Source: an uncultured Psychromonas sp. | Lineage (GTDB): Bacteria > Pseudomonadota > Gammaproteobacteria > Enterobacterales > Psychromonadaceae | Reading direction: 5' to 3' | DNA: 64,000 bases | NCBI RefSeq assembly: GCF_947489755.1 | Contig: NZ_CANLFB010000010.1 | Coordinates: 62,001-126,000 of the forward strand | Program-made: the position numbers and the translations under genes | Shown here: piece after piece, positions 1-9,160 of the stretch | Layout of the letters: each line of letters opens with the position of its first letter | Position numbering within the stretch: position 1 is the stretch's first letter | The notes under the pieces: model-generated | Told to the model about the DNA's origin: nothing | The model's input: only the letters and a program-made list of their open reading frames with translations | Database searches by the model: none

Positions 1-1
1 A

Positions 2-496
2 CCGGGGGTCTTTAGTTTTGGCGAATTAGATAAAGGCAGTGAATTATTATTAAATAATTTACCAGAAGAACTAAGTGGACAAGGTTTAGACTTTGGTTGT
101 GGTGCAGGTGTGCTTTCTTGTTACCTCTTGAAAAAACATCAACAATTACAACTAGATTTAATTGATGTGAATGTCTATGCTTTAGAAAGTGCAAAACTCA
201 CTTTGGAAATTAATGCACTACAGGCCAATGTATTTGCATCGGATGTATTCTCTAATGTAAATAAAGAATATGATTTATTGCTTTCAAATCCACCATTTCA
301 CTCTGGTCAAAAAACGAACTATGACGCAGCAGAAGAGTTTATTAGCAAGTCAGTTAACTTTTTGAAGAAAAAAGGAAAATTAACCATTGTGGCCAATAAA
401 TTTTTACGTTACGAACCACTTTTAACGGTTACTTATAAAAAATTCTTTGAAGATGCACAAAACAATAAGTTTAAAGTATTGAGCTGCCTCAAGTAA
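2..496 (+). CDS. rsmC: 16S rRNA (guanine-N2)-methyltransferase RsmC, 3' part
   Basis: The open frame enters from the left edge, so only the C-terminal 164 residues are visible; the family is usually about 340 residues. This half is the catalytic domain that transfers methyl from SAM to G1207 of 16S rRNA in the 30S subunit. Visible signs are a glycine-rich SAM loop (LDFGCGAGVLS), an acidic residue after the next strand (LIDVN) and the N2-methylating signature SNPPF. The frame ends cleanly with TAA. The start and the pseudo-catalytic N-terminal domain lie outside the window. Confidence 0.9.
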   Translation, partial: PGVFSFGELDKGSELLLNNLPEELSGQGLDFGCGAGVLSCYLLKKHQQLQLDLIDVNVYALESAKLTLEINALQANVFASDVFSNVNKEYDLLLSNPPFHSGQKTNYDAAEEFISKSVNFLKKKGKLTIVANKFLRYEPLLTVTYKKFFEDAQNNKFKVLSCLK

Positions 497-580
497 TCAT
501 CAAAAAAACATGTCATAGTTCTCACTTTATTGTTAGGGTCAAAGATAGATATTTAAAGATAAATTAGTCAATTGGATAGT

Positions 581-603
581 AGCTATGTAACACAAACATA
601 GCT
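581..603 (+). terminator. Hairpin between rsmC and glgC1
   Basis: A perfect 8-bp inverted repeat (AGCTATGT / ACATAGCT) with a 7-nt loop, followed by TTTCTAAT. It lies between the rsmC stop and the ribosome binding site of glgC1. The T run is short, so it could be a weak terminator or a 5' leader structure of the glycogen genes. Confidence 0.35.
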
Positions 604-629
604 TTCTAATATAAAAATGTGGAGGCTCT

Positions 630-1856
630 ATGTCTGGTATTTTAGCTATGATTCTTGCTGGGGGTGAAGGGTCTCGGCTTTTTCCATTGACCCAAAATCG
701 CACCAAACCCGCCGTGCCTTTTGGCGGTAATTATAGATTAGTAGATTTTGCATTAAATAACTTCGTCAACGCAGACTTAATGAAAATTTATGTTCTGACT
801 CAATTCAAATCGCAATCCCTCAATATTCACTTACGCCGCGCTTGGCGCTTATCCGGTATTTCCGATCGCTTTATTGAAGCGATTCCAGCACAACAGCGCG
901 TTAACAAAAATTGGTACTCAGGCACGGCTGATGCTATTTATCAAAATTACCGTTTTATCGAAAAAAGTGAAGCAGAACACGTCTGTATTTTTGGCAGTGA
1001 CCACATCTATAAAATGGATGTGCAACAAATGGTTGATTATCATAAAAAAATGGGAGGTGAGTTAACGGTTGCAGCAATTAGAGTACAAAAAAATCAAGCC
1101 CACCATTTCGGTATTATAGAAATCAATGAAACAGGCCATATGATTGGCTTTACCGAAAAACCTTCTGTGGAAGAAGCTAAAACCATTCCAGGCGATCCAG
1201 ACCATGTACTTGCTTCAATGGGTAACTATATTTTTAAAGCGGATACATTAATCAAAGAATTAGAAAAAGATGCCTTCGATGAAAATTCTAGTCATGACTT
1301 TGGTAAAGATATTATCCCTAAGCTATTCCCTAAGGGTACAGTTTATGTGTATAACTTTAGTGAAAATAAAATACCAGGCGAACCAGAGCATGCATATTGG
1401 CGTGATGTAGGCACCATTGATTCTTATTGGGAAGCCCATATGGATTTATTAAACGATGATCAACCCATCTCTTTATATAATAAACATTGGCCGCTGCATA
1501 CCTACCACCCGCCATTGCCACCAGCAACCTTTAGGGATCAAGGTGACTCAGAAACAAGTGTCTCTAAATCTCATATTGGTGCAGGTTCTTATATTAATGG
1601 TGCCAATATAGAAAACTGTATTCTCGGCTTTAGAAGCCACTTATGCACACATGTAAAAGTAAAAGGATGCATATTTTTAGGGAATGTAAAAGTAGGTAAA
1701 GGCGCACGTTTAACCAATGCCATCCTCGATAAAAATGTTGAAATTGCTCCGAATACTATTATTGGTGAAAATTTAGAAGAAGATCGCAAAAAATTTACTG
1801 TTTCAGAGAATGGTATCGTAGTGATTGCGAAAGGAAGTAGAGTAGGTTTTGAGTAA
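630..1856 (+). CDS. glgC: Glucose-1-phosphate adenylyltransferase (first copy)
   Basis: Makes ADP-glucose from ATP and glucose-1-phosphate, the committed step of bacterial glycogen synthesis in the cytoplasm. The N-terminal nucleotidyltransferase fold shows LAGGEGSRL (about residue 9), the catalytic aspartate motif GSDHIYKMD, the glucose-phosphate-binding FTEKP and YWRDVGT. The C-terminal third is a left-handed beta-helix of hexapeptide type that normally carries allosteric sites. At 408 residues it is full length. A GGAGG sits 5-6 bases before the ATG. It is the first of two tandem paralogues, with the second 55 bases downstream and glgA after that. The GGEGSRL form differs from the enterobacterial GGRGTRL. 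Function is secure; how it differs from the second copy is not known. Confidence 0.95.
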   Translation: MSGILAMILAGGEGSRLFPLTQNRTKPAVPFGGNYRLVDFALNNFVNADLMKIYVLTQFKSQSLNIHLRRAWRLSGISDRFIEAIPAQQRVNKNWYSGTADAIYQNYRFIEKSEAEHVCIFGSDHIYKMDVQQMVDYHKKMGGELTVAAIRVQKNQAHHFGIIEINETGHMIGFTEKPSVEEAKTIPGDPDHVLASMGNYIFKADTLIKELEKDAFDENSSHDFGKDIIPKLFPKGTVYVYNFSENKIPGEPEHAYWRDVGTIDSYWEAHMDLLNDDQPISLYNKHWPLHTYHPPLPPATFRDQGDSETSVSKSHIGAGSYINGANIENCILGFRSHLCTHVKVKGCIFLGNVKVGKGARLTNAILDKNVEIAPNTIIGENLEEDRKKFTVSENGIVVIAKGSRVGFE

Positions 1857-1911
1857 ACTTTTTAAAGGTTACTGATGATGATTTTTCATATTATTTAGGT
1901 GGGTTTTTCTG

Positions 1912-3135
1912 ATGGCAAAAGTTCTCTCGATGATTTTAGCAGGTGGTGAAGGCTCTCGTCTTTATCCTTTAACACAGTCTCGCACTAAACCCTCTGTACC
2001 ATTTGGAGGAAGTTACCGTCTTATTGACTGTGTACTTAACAACTTTGTTAACTCTGATTTATTAAGAATCTATGTATTAACCCAGTTTAAATCTCAATCG
2101 CTTAATTCCCATTTACGTCAAGCTTGGGAATTAAACAGCTTCACCGATACATTTATTGATGCCATCCCTGCACAAATGCGTACAGGTAAACATTGGTATA
2201 GCGGTACTGCCGATGCAATTTATCAAAATTTACAATTTATCGAAGCCGATGATGCGCCAATTGTGTGTATTTTTGGTAGTGACCATATTTATAAAATGGA
2301 TATACGTCAGAAGATTAGTTATCACAAAGAAAAAGAAGCGATTTTAACTGTATCAGCGATTCGTCTGCCTAAAGAGCAAGCCTATCATTTTGGGATCATC
2401 GAAGTAGATGAGGAAGGACGCATGATCGGCTTTGTTGAAAAACCTTCAGTGGAAGATGCAAAGACGATCCCAGGTGATCCTGAGAATGTATTGGCATCAA
2501 TGGGTAATTATGTTTTTAACTCTAAAGAACTGCAAAGAGAATTAATTCGAGATGCCAAAGATGAAACATCAAGCCATGATTTCGGTAAAGATATTATTCC
2601 GCATTTAATGCCGACAGGTAAAGTATTTGTGTATGACTTCACCACCAATAAAATAATAAATGAAGATGGAGAAGCTTATTGGCGAGATGTGGGTACGATA
2701 GAGTCGTATTGGGAAGCTAATATGGACTTAATTAAATCGACGCCTCCAATTTCTTTTTATAATAGAGCTTGGCCAATGCATACCCATTACCCTGCATTAC
2801 CTGCTGCAAACTTTCAAAATGATGGTGATAACACTTGTTCTATCAGACGCTCTCTCATTTCCGATGGTGCGTTAATCATTGGTGCAACCATCAAGAAATC
2901 AGTATTAGGCTTTAATTGTTTTGTCGGTCAGCGTAGCAATGTTTATAAATCTGTTTTATTAGGCGATACTAAAATCGGTAAAGATTGCGAGATTATTAAA
3001 ACAATTATTGATAAAGATGTTGAAATAGCCGATGGTGTAAAGATTGGCGTTGATCTAGAAAGTGATAAAAAACGCTTTACTGTTTCTGATGAAGGAATTG
3101 TAGTCATACCCAAAGGTTCTAGAATCGGCTTCTAA
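1912..3135 (+). CDS. glgC: Glucose-1-phosphate adenylyltransferase (second copy)
   Basis: Second ADP-glucose pyrophosphorylase, 407 residues, clearly homologous to the preceding gene along its whole length. It keeps the same motifs: LAGGEGSRL, GSDHIYKMD, FVEKPS and YWRDVGTIESYWEAN. Both copies therefore look catalytically competent by inspection, unlike duplicated pairs in which one subunit has lost its active site. The copies differ most in the C-terminal beta-helix and around residues 50-80, where activators and inhibitors bind in this family, so different allosteric control or a mixed tetramer is possible (inference). An AGGTGGG motif lies upstream of the ATG. A hairpin terminator follows the stop. 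Confidence 0.94.
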   Translation: MAKVLSMILAGGEGSRLYPLTQSRTKPSVPFGGSYRLIDCVLNNFVNSDLLRIYVLTQFKSQSLNSHLRQAWELNSFTDTFIDAIPAQMRTGKHWYSGTADAIYQNLQFIEADDAPIVCIFGSDHIYKMDIRQKISYHKEKEAILTVSAIRLPKEQAYHFGIIEVDEEGRMIGFVEKPSVEDAKTIPGDPENVLASMGNYVFNSKELQRELIRDAKDETSSHDFGKDIIPHLMPTGKVFVYDFTTNKIINEDGEAYWRDVGTIESYWEANMDLIKSTPPISFYNRAWPMHTHYPALPAANFQNDGDNTCSIRRSLISDGALIIGATIKKSVLGFNCFVGQRSNVYKSVLLGDTKIGKDCEIIKTIIDKDVEIADGVKIGVDLESDKKRFTVSDEGIVVIPKGSRIGF

Positions 3136-3146
3136 TTATTAATGTT

Positions 3147-3183
3147 AAAAAGCGACTGTACCAGATCGCTTCGTCGCTTTTTT
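3147..3183 (+). terminator. Rho-independent terminator between glgC2 and glgA
   Basis: Stem AAAAGCGAC pairs with GTCGCTTTTTT, giving a hairpin with a T run, directly after the glgC2 stop and 20-30 bases before the glgA ribosome binding site. It probably reduces read-through into glgA, or gives glgA separate control. Confidence 0.8.
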
Positions 3184-3215
3184 ATTGCTCATATTCTTAG
3201 TCAAAGGAGTTTCCA

Positions 3216-4694
3216 GTGGATTCTCATAAATTGAAAGTTTTATTTATCTCATCTGAAGTTGAAGGTTTCTCTAAAACAGGTGGTCTTGCCGATGTAGCGA
3301 AATCTCTCCCGATTGAACTTCGTAATTTAGGTCACGAAGTCGTCATTGTGACTCCATTTTATCGCACGCTTAAGCAAAGAGAACATGCTAAACAAACGCA
3401 CTTATTAAACTTACACACCGATTGTTCGCGACCAGATATTCAATTTTCAGTACAAGAGCTGTCATTGGATGGCATTAAAGTTTTAGGTATTGATAACGCA
3501 CATTATTTTGATCGCCCTGGTCTATATGGTGAAGAAAACAACGCTTACCCTGATAACGGAGAACGTTTTGCATTCTTTAGCTTAGCTGCTTTACTGACTG
3601 CGCTAGCAGAAGATTTTTCACCCGATATTATTCATTGTAATGATTGGCATACTGGCTTAATCCCTTATTTATTAAAATCACGTTTCCATAACAATTCATT
3701 CTTTACCAATAGTAAAACCGTTATCACTAGCCATAACTCAGCATTTCAAGGGATTTTTGAAAAATCCCAATTAAACCTTATTCCTGAAGTAAGCGCATGT
3801 ATGGATGAGCGTGTATTAGAAAATTACAGCTATATTAACTTTTTAAAAGTGGGCGTTCTTTATGCAGACAAAGTGAATACAGTCAGCCCTAACTATGCGA
3901 GTGAGCTGTTAACTACTTTAGGCTCTCATGGTATGTCGAACCACTTCATTGAACGCATTAGTGATTTCCAAGGGATATTAAATGGCTGTGATTATAATGA
4001 CTGGAGTCCTGAAACAGATAAACTAATACCATTTAACTTTGATAGTAATGACCTTACCGGTAAACATAAATGTAAAGCCGCATTACAAGAAGAAGTGGGA
4101 CTTTCAACACTAGATGTCCCAGTATTTGGGATGGTTTGCCGTTTAACAGACCAAAAAGGCTTTGGGTTAATCATCCCTATTCTGGAACGTTTCTTGAAAC
4201 ATAATGTACAGTTAATCATTGTCGGATCAGGCGATCCAAGTATTACCGGTCATTTAACGGCACTAGCAGGCCATTACCAAGATAATTTTAAGTTTATTGA
4301 TGCTTATAGTAATGAGCTATCGCATTTAATTGAAGCGGGCTCTGACTTCTTTATGATGCCTTCTATATTCGAACCTTGTGGTTTGAATCAGCTCTATAGT
4401 TTAGCTTATGGCACACTGCCGATTGTCCGAGCTGTTGGAGGCTTAAAGGATACCGTTATTGACTATGACCAAGATCCAGATAATGCCAATGGTTTCATGT
4501 TTTATGATCCTAATCCCAACCAGTTATTAAACATATTGCGCCGTGCTTTATTGCTTTATATTGAGCAACCAGAGGAAATGTTACGCCTGAAAAAACAAGC
4601 AATGCAATCTCATTTCTATTGGTCTGACTCAGCTAAGCGTTATGAACGTTTATATCACGACGCATTGCACCTAGATCAACATTGGGAAAATTAA
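3216..4694 (+). CDS. glgA: Glycogen synthase (ADP-glucose type)
   Basis: Adds glucose from ADP-glucose to the non-reducing end of alpha-1,4-glucan. The 492-residue protein has the GT5 layout: an N-terminal starch-synthase domain with the ADP-glucose motif KTGGLADV (about residue 21), HCNDWHTGL, and a C-terminal GT-B domain with SIFEPCGLNQLYSLAYG and VGGLKDTV. The start is a GTG preceded by AAGGAG at 7 bases; no ATG fits better. It completes the glgC-glgC-glgA cluster. No branching enzyme, phosphorylase or debranching enzyme is next to it, so the rest of the pathway must lie elsewhere. A strong terminator follows. Confidence 0.95.
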   Translation: MDSHKLKVLFISSEVEGFSKTGGLADVAKSLPIELRNLGHEVVIVTPFYRTLKQREHAKQTHLLNLHTDCSRPDIQFSVQELSLDGIKVLGIDNAHYFDRPGLYGEENNAYPDNGERFAFFSLAALLTALAEDFSPDIIHCNDWHTGLIPYLLKSRFHNNSFFTNSKTVITSHNSAFQGIFEKSQLNLIPEVSACMDERVLENYSYINFLKVGVLYADKVNTVSPNYASELLTTLGSHGMSNHFIERISDFQGILNGCDYNDWSPETDKLIPFNFDSNDLTGKHKCKAALQEEVGLSTLDVPVFGMVCRLTDQKGFGLIIPILERFLKHNVQLIIVGSGDPSITGHLTALAGHYQDNFKFIDAYSNELSHLIEAGSDFFMMPSIFEPCGLNQLYSLAYGTLPIVRAVGGLKDTVIDYDQDPDNANGFMFYDPNPNQLLNILRRALLLYIEQPEEMLRLKKQAMQSHFYWSDSAKRYERLYHDALHLDQHWEN

Positions 4695-4765
4695 GCCTTC
4701 TACTTAAACAATATGCTTTTATTAAAACTACCTTTAACAAAAGCACTTAAAACTATAGTTTCAGA

Positions 4766-4786
4766 TAGAGTCTAAAATAGACTCTA
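4766..4786. repeat. Perfect inverted repeat downstream of glgA
   Basis: TAGAGTCTA, AAA, TAGACTCTA: two 9-base arms that are exact reverse complements with a 3-base spacer. Each arm is itself nearly palindromic. It lies in the short gap between the convergent glgA and cysG genes, ahead of their shared terminator. Function unknown. Confidence 0.6.
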
Positions 4787-4811
4787 AAATTTAGCTTAAA
4801 AGCTTTAAAAC

Positions 4812-4842
4812 AAAAAAGCCTGATGATGAATCAGGCTTTTTT
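4812..4842. terminator. Bidirectional terminator between glgA and cysG
   Basis: The arms AAAAAAGCCTGA and TCAGGCTTTTTT form a long stem with a short loop. There is an A run on the left and a T run on the right, so it can stop transcription of both convergent genes. Confidence 0.9.
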
Positions 4843-4869
4843 ATTGGCAAATTATTAGGTACAAATAAT

Positions 4870-6288
4870 CTAAGATAAATTAACTAGAAACGGGTCTCGA
4901 GAGAGTTTCTTATTATTCTCACCTTTAAACCAAGCTAGTTTAGTGGATAAATGAACCACTTCACCAATAATCATTATCGTCGGCCCTTCTAAGCCCCCAC
5001 CTAATGTAGATAATTCAGATAATGTCCCAGTAATAACTTGCTGCTCATTTGTTGTGCCTTTATTAATTAATGCGACAGGTGTATTTTGATCTCGCCCATT
5101 AATTAATAAATTAGTTTGGATCTCTTGTGCCCGCATCAACCCCATATAAACAACTAATGTTTGGTGTGGCGTAGCTAAGGATTTCCAATCTAATGCTTTA
5201 CCATCTTCTTTTCTATGGCCTGTCACAAAGGTCACTGATTGAGCATAATCCCTATGCGTTAATGGGATACCAGCATAAGTACTACAGCCTGAAGCTGATG
5301 TGATGCCAGGAACAACTTGAAACGCAACACCCGCCTCAACAAGTTCTTCTAACTCTTCGCCGCCACGACCAAAGATAAACGAGTCGCCGCCTTTTAAACG
5401 TACTACTTTTTTACCTTGTTGTGCTAGTTCAACCAGCATTTGATTGGTACGAGATTGTTCAACCTCATGTTTACCGGCGGCTTTACCTACCGAAATTAAA
5501 TCAGCATCACGACGCACTAAGTCTAATATCTCTTTAGAGACTAAACGGTCATATAAAACAACATCTGCTTGTTGCATCAGTTGTAATGCTTTTAACGTCA
5601 ATAAAGAAGGGTCACCAGGACCAGCGCCAACCAGAGCAACATCGCCTTGAGCGACTTCTTCAGTTAAGTTATCTTCCATAAACTGCTGCGCTTGTTCAAT
5701 TTGCCCTTTCTGTAATAGACTTGCTAAATCTCCATTACCAAACAATTTTTCCCAATATCGGCGACGTAAAGATTCTTTAGTAATCACCTGTTTCACGCGA
5801 TGTCTAAATTCACCTGATATTTTCGCTAAACGCCCTAAATGCATAGGCAATAAAGTTTCTAAACGTTCCCGAATTAAGCGCGCTAATACCGGCGCTTTAC
5901 CTCCACTCGAGATTGCCACAACAATAGGAGAGCGATCGACAATCGAAGGCATAATGAAACTACATAACTTAGGCTCATCAACGACATTAACTAGAATTTG
6001 TTTTTGCTCTGCTAATTGGGCGATATGTTCATTAATATCGTGCTGATTGGTTGCCGCAACGACTAGCCATTTATCATCAATCAATTCATCATAAAATTTT
6101 TCTTGAATCACTGTAAGTTGATTGTTTTTCGCTTTTTCTAATAAAGAATCAGAAATTTCAGGTGCACAGATAGTAATTGAAGCATGTGCTTTTAATAATA
6201 AATGCACTTTACGTGCTGCAATATCACCACCACCTACAACAAGGCAATGACGATTTTTTAATTTGGTAAAAATAGGAAGATAATCCAT
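4870..6288 (-). CDS. cysG: Siroheme synthase CysG (trifunctional)
   Basis: Converts uroporphyrinogen III to siroheme, the cofactor of sulfite and nitrite reductases, by methylation, dehydrogenation and iron chelation. The N-terminal part (about 1-215) is the dehydrogenase/ferrochelatase with the NAD-binding VVGGGDIAARKV and the regulatory serine region VAISSGGKAPVLARL. The C-terminal part (about 216-472) is the SAM methyltransferase with VGAGPGDPSLLTLKA and the motif GGDSFIFGRGGEE. The 472-residue length fits the fused enterobacterial-type enzyme. It is a single gene convergent with glgA and sharing its terminator; no cys or nir genes adjoin it. The ribosome binding site is weak. Confidence 0.95.
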   Translation of the reverse strand: MDYLPIFTKLKNRHCLVVGGGDIAARKVHLLLKAHASITICAPEISDSLLEKAKNNQLTVIQEKFYDELIDDKWLVVAATNQHDINEHIAQLAEQKQILVNVVDEPKLCSFIMPSIVDRSPIVVAISSGGKAPVLARLIRERLETLLPMHLGRLAKISGEFRHRVKQVITKESLRRRYWEKLFGNGDLASLLQKGQIEQAQQFMEDNLTEEVAQGDVALVGAGPGDPSLLTLKALQLMQQADVVLYDRLVSKEILDLVRRDADLISVGKAAGKHEVEQSRTNQMLVELAQQGKKVVRLKGGDSFIFGRGGEELEELVEAGVAFQVVPGITSASGCSTYAGIPLTHRDYAQSVTFVTGHRKEDGKALDWKSLATPHQTLVVYMGLMRAQEIQTNLLINGRDQNTPVALINKGTTNEQQVITGTLSELSTLGGGLEGPTIMIIGEVVHLSTKLAWFKGENNKKLSRDPFLVNLS

Positions 6289-6520
6289 ATATATCTCATT
6301 TAACTAGTCTAAGTCGACACTATAAAGAATAACAGGTGCAATATAAAAGACTTAAAGCACATTATTTATGATGTTTATGCATATCAATCATGTTCATTTT
6401 ATTCATTAAACAATCCTTTTTAGGGAATAAAATGAGGCGGTAATCAATAGGGGAACACAAATGATAGCAATAGCATCAATATATTTAATAAAAAATATGA
6501 ATGTAATTATACGCTAGTTC

Positions 6521-6919
6521 TTATTGAATAAGTGATCTAACTCCATCATGAATAGTAAATATACCAACAATATCGTCGCCATCCAGTACGGGTAAACAAC
6601 TGATATCATGCGTTAACATTAATGATAATGCTTCTTTAACTGACGTATTAGGATCAACCACAATTGGCGAACGCGTCATCACTTGATGGGCAGGTCGTTG
6701 TGCTGTCTCTTTATCACGTACTGATTCTGCTTCAGTATCGAGGAAAGGGCTTAACGTTCGAAGCAGGTCACGATCACTAATTACACCTTGTAACTTCCCC
6801 TCTTCTACAACCAGTAAATGATGAAACCCAGCTTGTGAGAGTATATTTTGAAGCACTGGAATACGATCATCCATATCAACCGTGACAACTCTTGAAGTCA
6901 TTACTTCTACCACTTTCAT
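6521..6919 (-). CDS. Two-CBS-domain protein
   Basis: A 132-residue protein made almost only of two CBS repeats, which as a Bateman pair usually bind adenosine nucleotides and act as energy or ligand sensors. The first begins at VMTSRVVTVDMDD and the second at QVMTRSPIVVDPN, each ending in the typical GVISDRDLL or GIFTIHDGV strand. I place the start at the methionine of MKVVEVMTS because TAGGGA lies just upstream; a longer in-frame version would add 13 poorly supported residues. It is transcribed in the same direction as mdh, after the mdh terminator. There is no fused catalytic domain, so the partner is unknown. Confidence 0.85.
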   Translation of the reverse strand: MKVVEVMTSRVVTVDMDDRIPVLQNILSQAGFHHLLVVEEGKLQGVISDRDLLRTLSPFLDTEAESVRDKETAQRPAHQVMTRSPIVVDPNTSVKEALSLMLTHDISCLPVLDGDDIVGIFTIHDGVRSLIQ

Positions 6920-7047
6920 ATTGATCCCTATTAATGCCAATCTAACGAGTGATTGCAATCAATGTACTTTCATTCATTTTCCTGACACGTAAATAAACCA
7001 CTTATTTAATTAAATTATTCTAAAAACGTTCCGTTAATTATAGACAT

Positions 7048-7073
7048 AAAAAAGGCCAGCAATAGCTGACCTT
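7048..7073 (-). terminator. Terminator after mdh
   Basis: On the minus strand AAGGTCAGC, a short loop and GCTGGCCTTTTTT form a hairpin with a G-T pair and a T run, about 30 bases after the mdh stop. It separates mdh from the CBS-domain gene. Confidence 0.8.
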
Positions 7074-7104
7074 ATCAATAATTTACAAAAAAACTAAAAG
7101 CAGA

Positions 7105-8040
7105 TTAGCTATTTATAAAATCAACACCTTCTTGGATGTCTTTGTTAAGTGTTGCTAACATATCGTTTTTCGCTTTTTCTTCAAAAGCAGATAATTTACC
7201 GTATGATAAAATTTCAACAACACCGTTAACACCTAAACGTACAGGATGAGCGAAGTAAGGAGCATCGCCACCATCAATATCAACGTATGCGTAATCGACA
7301 ACGTCTTCGCCTTGTAAACCTTTAACTAAAGATAAACAAAAACGAGCAGCAGCAGCGCCCATTGATAAAGTAGCAGAACCGCCACCCGCTTTAGCATTTA
7401 CAACTTCAGTACCTGCATTCTGGATACGTGGTGTTAAGGCAGCAACTTCCTCTTCAGAGAACGTAACACCTTCAACTTGAGAAAGAAGTGGTAAAATAGT
7501 TGTACCTGAGTGACCGCCAATAACTGGCACTTTCACTTCAGCAACGTTTAGACCTTTAAGTTCAGCAACAAATGCTTCACTACGAATAACATCAAGCGTT
7601 GTTACACCGAATACACGGTTTTTATCGTAAGTACCGGCTTTTTTGAACACTTCAGCAACAATTGGAACCGTTCCGTTTACCGGGTTAGTGATAACACCAA
7701 CTAATGCTTTAGGACAGTTAGCAACAATGCCTTCAGCTAATGTTTTGATAATACCAGCATTAACAGCGAACAAATCCGCACGATCCATGCCAGGCTTACG
7801 TGGCATACCTGCAGGAATAATAACGATATCAGCGCCAGTTAATGCAGCACCTAACGCGTCAGCACCAAAGCCTTCGACTTTAACAGCAGTTGGGATGTGA
7901 GATAAATCAACAGCAACACCAGGAACAACTGGAGCAACGTCATATAATGCTAATTCAGAACCAGCTGGTAGTTGAGTTTTTAATAATAATGACAACGCTT
8001 GACCAATACCACCTGCAGCACCAAGAACAGCAACTTTCAT
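7105..8040 (-). CDS. mdh: Malate dehydrogenase (NAD)
   Basis: Interconverts malate and oxaloacetate with NAD in the TCA cycle. The nucleotide-binding loop [13 protein letters not shown] is at the N-terminus, the substrate-binding arginines fall in [10 protein letters not shown] and TNPVNG, and the catalytic histidine is in [11 protein letters not shown]. The length of 311 residues matches the enterobacterial and vibrio enzyme of about 312. The start is the second ATG, because GGAG stands 5-8 bases before it; the upstream in-frame ATG overlaps this ribosome binding site. In E. coli mdh is the divergent neighbour of argR, and here argR lies about 1 kb away with one gene between. Confidence 0.96.
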   Translation of the reverse strand: MKVAVLGAAGGIGQALSLLLKTQLPAGSELALYDVAPVVPGVAVDLSHIPTAVKVEGFGADALGAALTGADIVIIPAGMPRKPGMDRADLFAVNAGIIKTLAEGIVANCPKALVGVITNPVNGTVPIVAEVFKKAGTYDKNRVFGVTTLDVIRSEAFVAELKGLNVAEVKVPVIGGHSGTTILPLLSQVEGVTFSEEEVAALTPRIQNAGTEVVNAKAGGGSATLSMGAAAARFCLSLVKGLQGEDVVDYAYVDIDGGDAPYFAHPVRLGVNGVVEILSYGKLSAFEEKAKNDMLATLNKDIQEGVDFINS

Positions 8041-8210
8041 ATTTTTCTCCAATGAAATAAAATGTTTAAGTATTTAAGAATAACCGTATGCATTCTAAAG
8101 TGAATAAATACGCATGTGTGAAAAATGTTAAATAATTGTGATGAATGTAAAATAGTAGCTTATTTTAAGGACTGATTACCACTACTTTGTGACTCGCCTT
8201 AATAACTATT

Positions 8211-8963
8211 TTAAGGGAAATATGACTGAAAGATCTTTGCATAAGTACCATTTTCAACAATTAGCTTCAAACCAAGGTTTAAACGGTCGCGTAAAACATG
8301 ATTATTTTTCTTAACAGCAATACCGTAACCTTTAGAAAACTGTTCAATAAATACCGCTTCGGTTCTACTGATCACTAATGAGTTATCTTCTTGTTTACTT
8401 AAAAAATCATTAATAACAGCAAAATCAGCAAACACAGCATCAATTCGCGCTTGCTTCAAATCATTTAAAGCCGCTTGAGATGAATAATAAGACACGATAT
8501 AACTGTTTTCTTTAGCAAATTTAATAAGATAATTTTGATTTGAGGTGTTAGCTTGCACCCCAATAAATTTTCCCGCTAATGAAAACTTTCCCTGCAGTTG
8601 TTCTTTACTGATAAAAACTGGCGGCACTTTATAGTAACTATCACTAAAATCGACTTTCTCTAGTCGCTCACTGGTGATATCCAACGCCGCAATGACAGCA
8701 TCATAACGCCCAAAAGGTAAAGTAAGTAATAAGCCATCAAAACGATGATGTTCAAAGCTACATTTTAGATTAGCTTGCTCACAAATAGCCTTGGCAATAT
8801 CGATGTCAAAACCTTCAATTTTTTTGTTATCAGATAAATATTCAAAAGGAAAATAGTTAGCATCAGTAGCAAACTTTACTTGTAATTGCTTTGGTGTATT
8901 TGCACTCAATGACGTTGATAATAAGAGGCAAAGAAACCCAATTTGACGAGAAAAAGAAATCAT
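8211..8963 (-). CDS. Periplasmic amino-acid binding protein (ArtJ/ArtI-like)
   Basis: A 250-residue family-3 solute-binding protein with a signal peptide ending near LSTSLSANT. The lobe-I pattern FATDANYFPFEYLSDN, then GFDIDIAKAIC, and later GVQANTSNQNYL is typical of arginine, lysine and histidine binding proteins of polar amino acid ABC importers. No permease or ATPase gene is adjacent, so it may feed a transporter encoded elsewhere. It is divergent from argR with a possible ARG box between them, which makes arginine the most likely ligand (inference). AGGATG precedes the ATG. The substrate is not provable from sequence alone. Confidence 0.8.
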   Translation of the reverse strand: MISFSRQIGFLCLLLSTSLSANTPKQLQVKFATDANYFPFEYLSDNKKIEGFDIDIAKAICEQANLKCSFEHHRFDGLLLTLPFGRYDAVIAALDITSERLEKVDFSDSYYKVPPVFISKEQLQGKFSLAGKFIGVQANTSNQNYLIKFAKENSYIVSYYSSQAALNDLKQARIDAVFADFAVINDFLSKQEDNSLVISRTEAVFIEQFSKGYGIAVKKNNHVLRDRLNLGLKLIVENGTYAKIFQSYFP

Positions 8964-9062
8964 AATGAATCATCCTGATAATATAAATTTCATTCAAATT
9001 TTAGCAGAACTGCATTAAAGAAAGTAGCGATGCTTATATAAATACTATTATTTGCATTAAAA

Positions 9063-9076
9063 CGAATAAATATGCA
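9063..9076. promoter_or_regulatory. Possible ARG box (ArgR operator)
   Basis: CGAATAAATATGCA matches the ArgR consensus TGAAT-4-ATTCA at most positions (two mismatches by eye). It lies between the divergent arginine-type binding protein gene and argR, where autoregulation is expected. A weaker overlapping half precedes it, and TTTGCAT / ATGCAAA flank it as an inverted repeat. Support is moderate. Confidence 0.4.
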
Positions 9077-9160
9077 AAAAAAGTGACATTTAATCTATTA
9101 ACGTAACGATGATTTAGATTAAGATACGAGCTTTATAATAATTTATACATAGGATGACAA

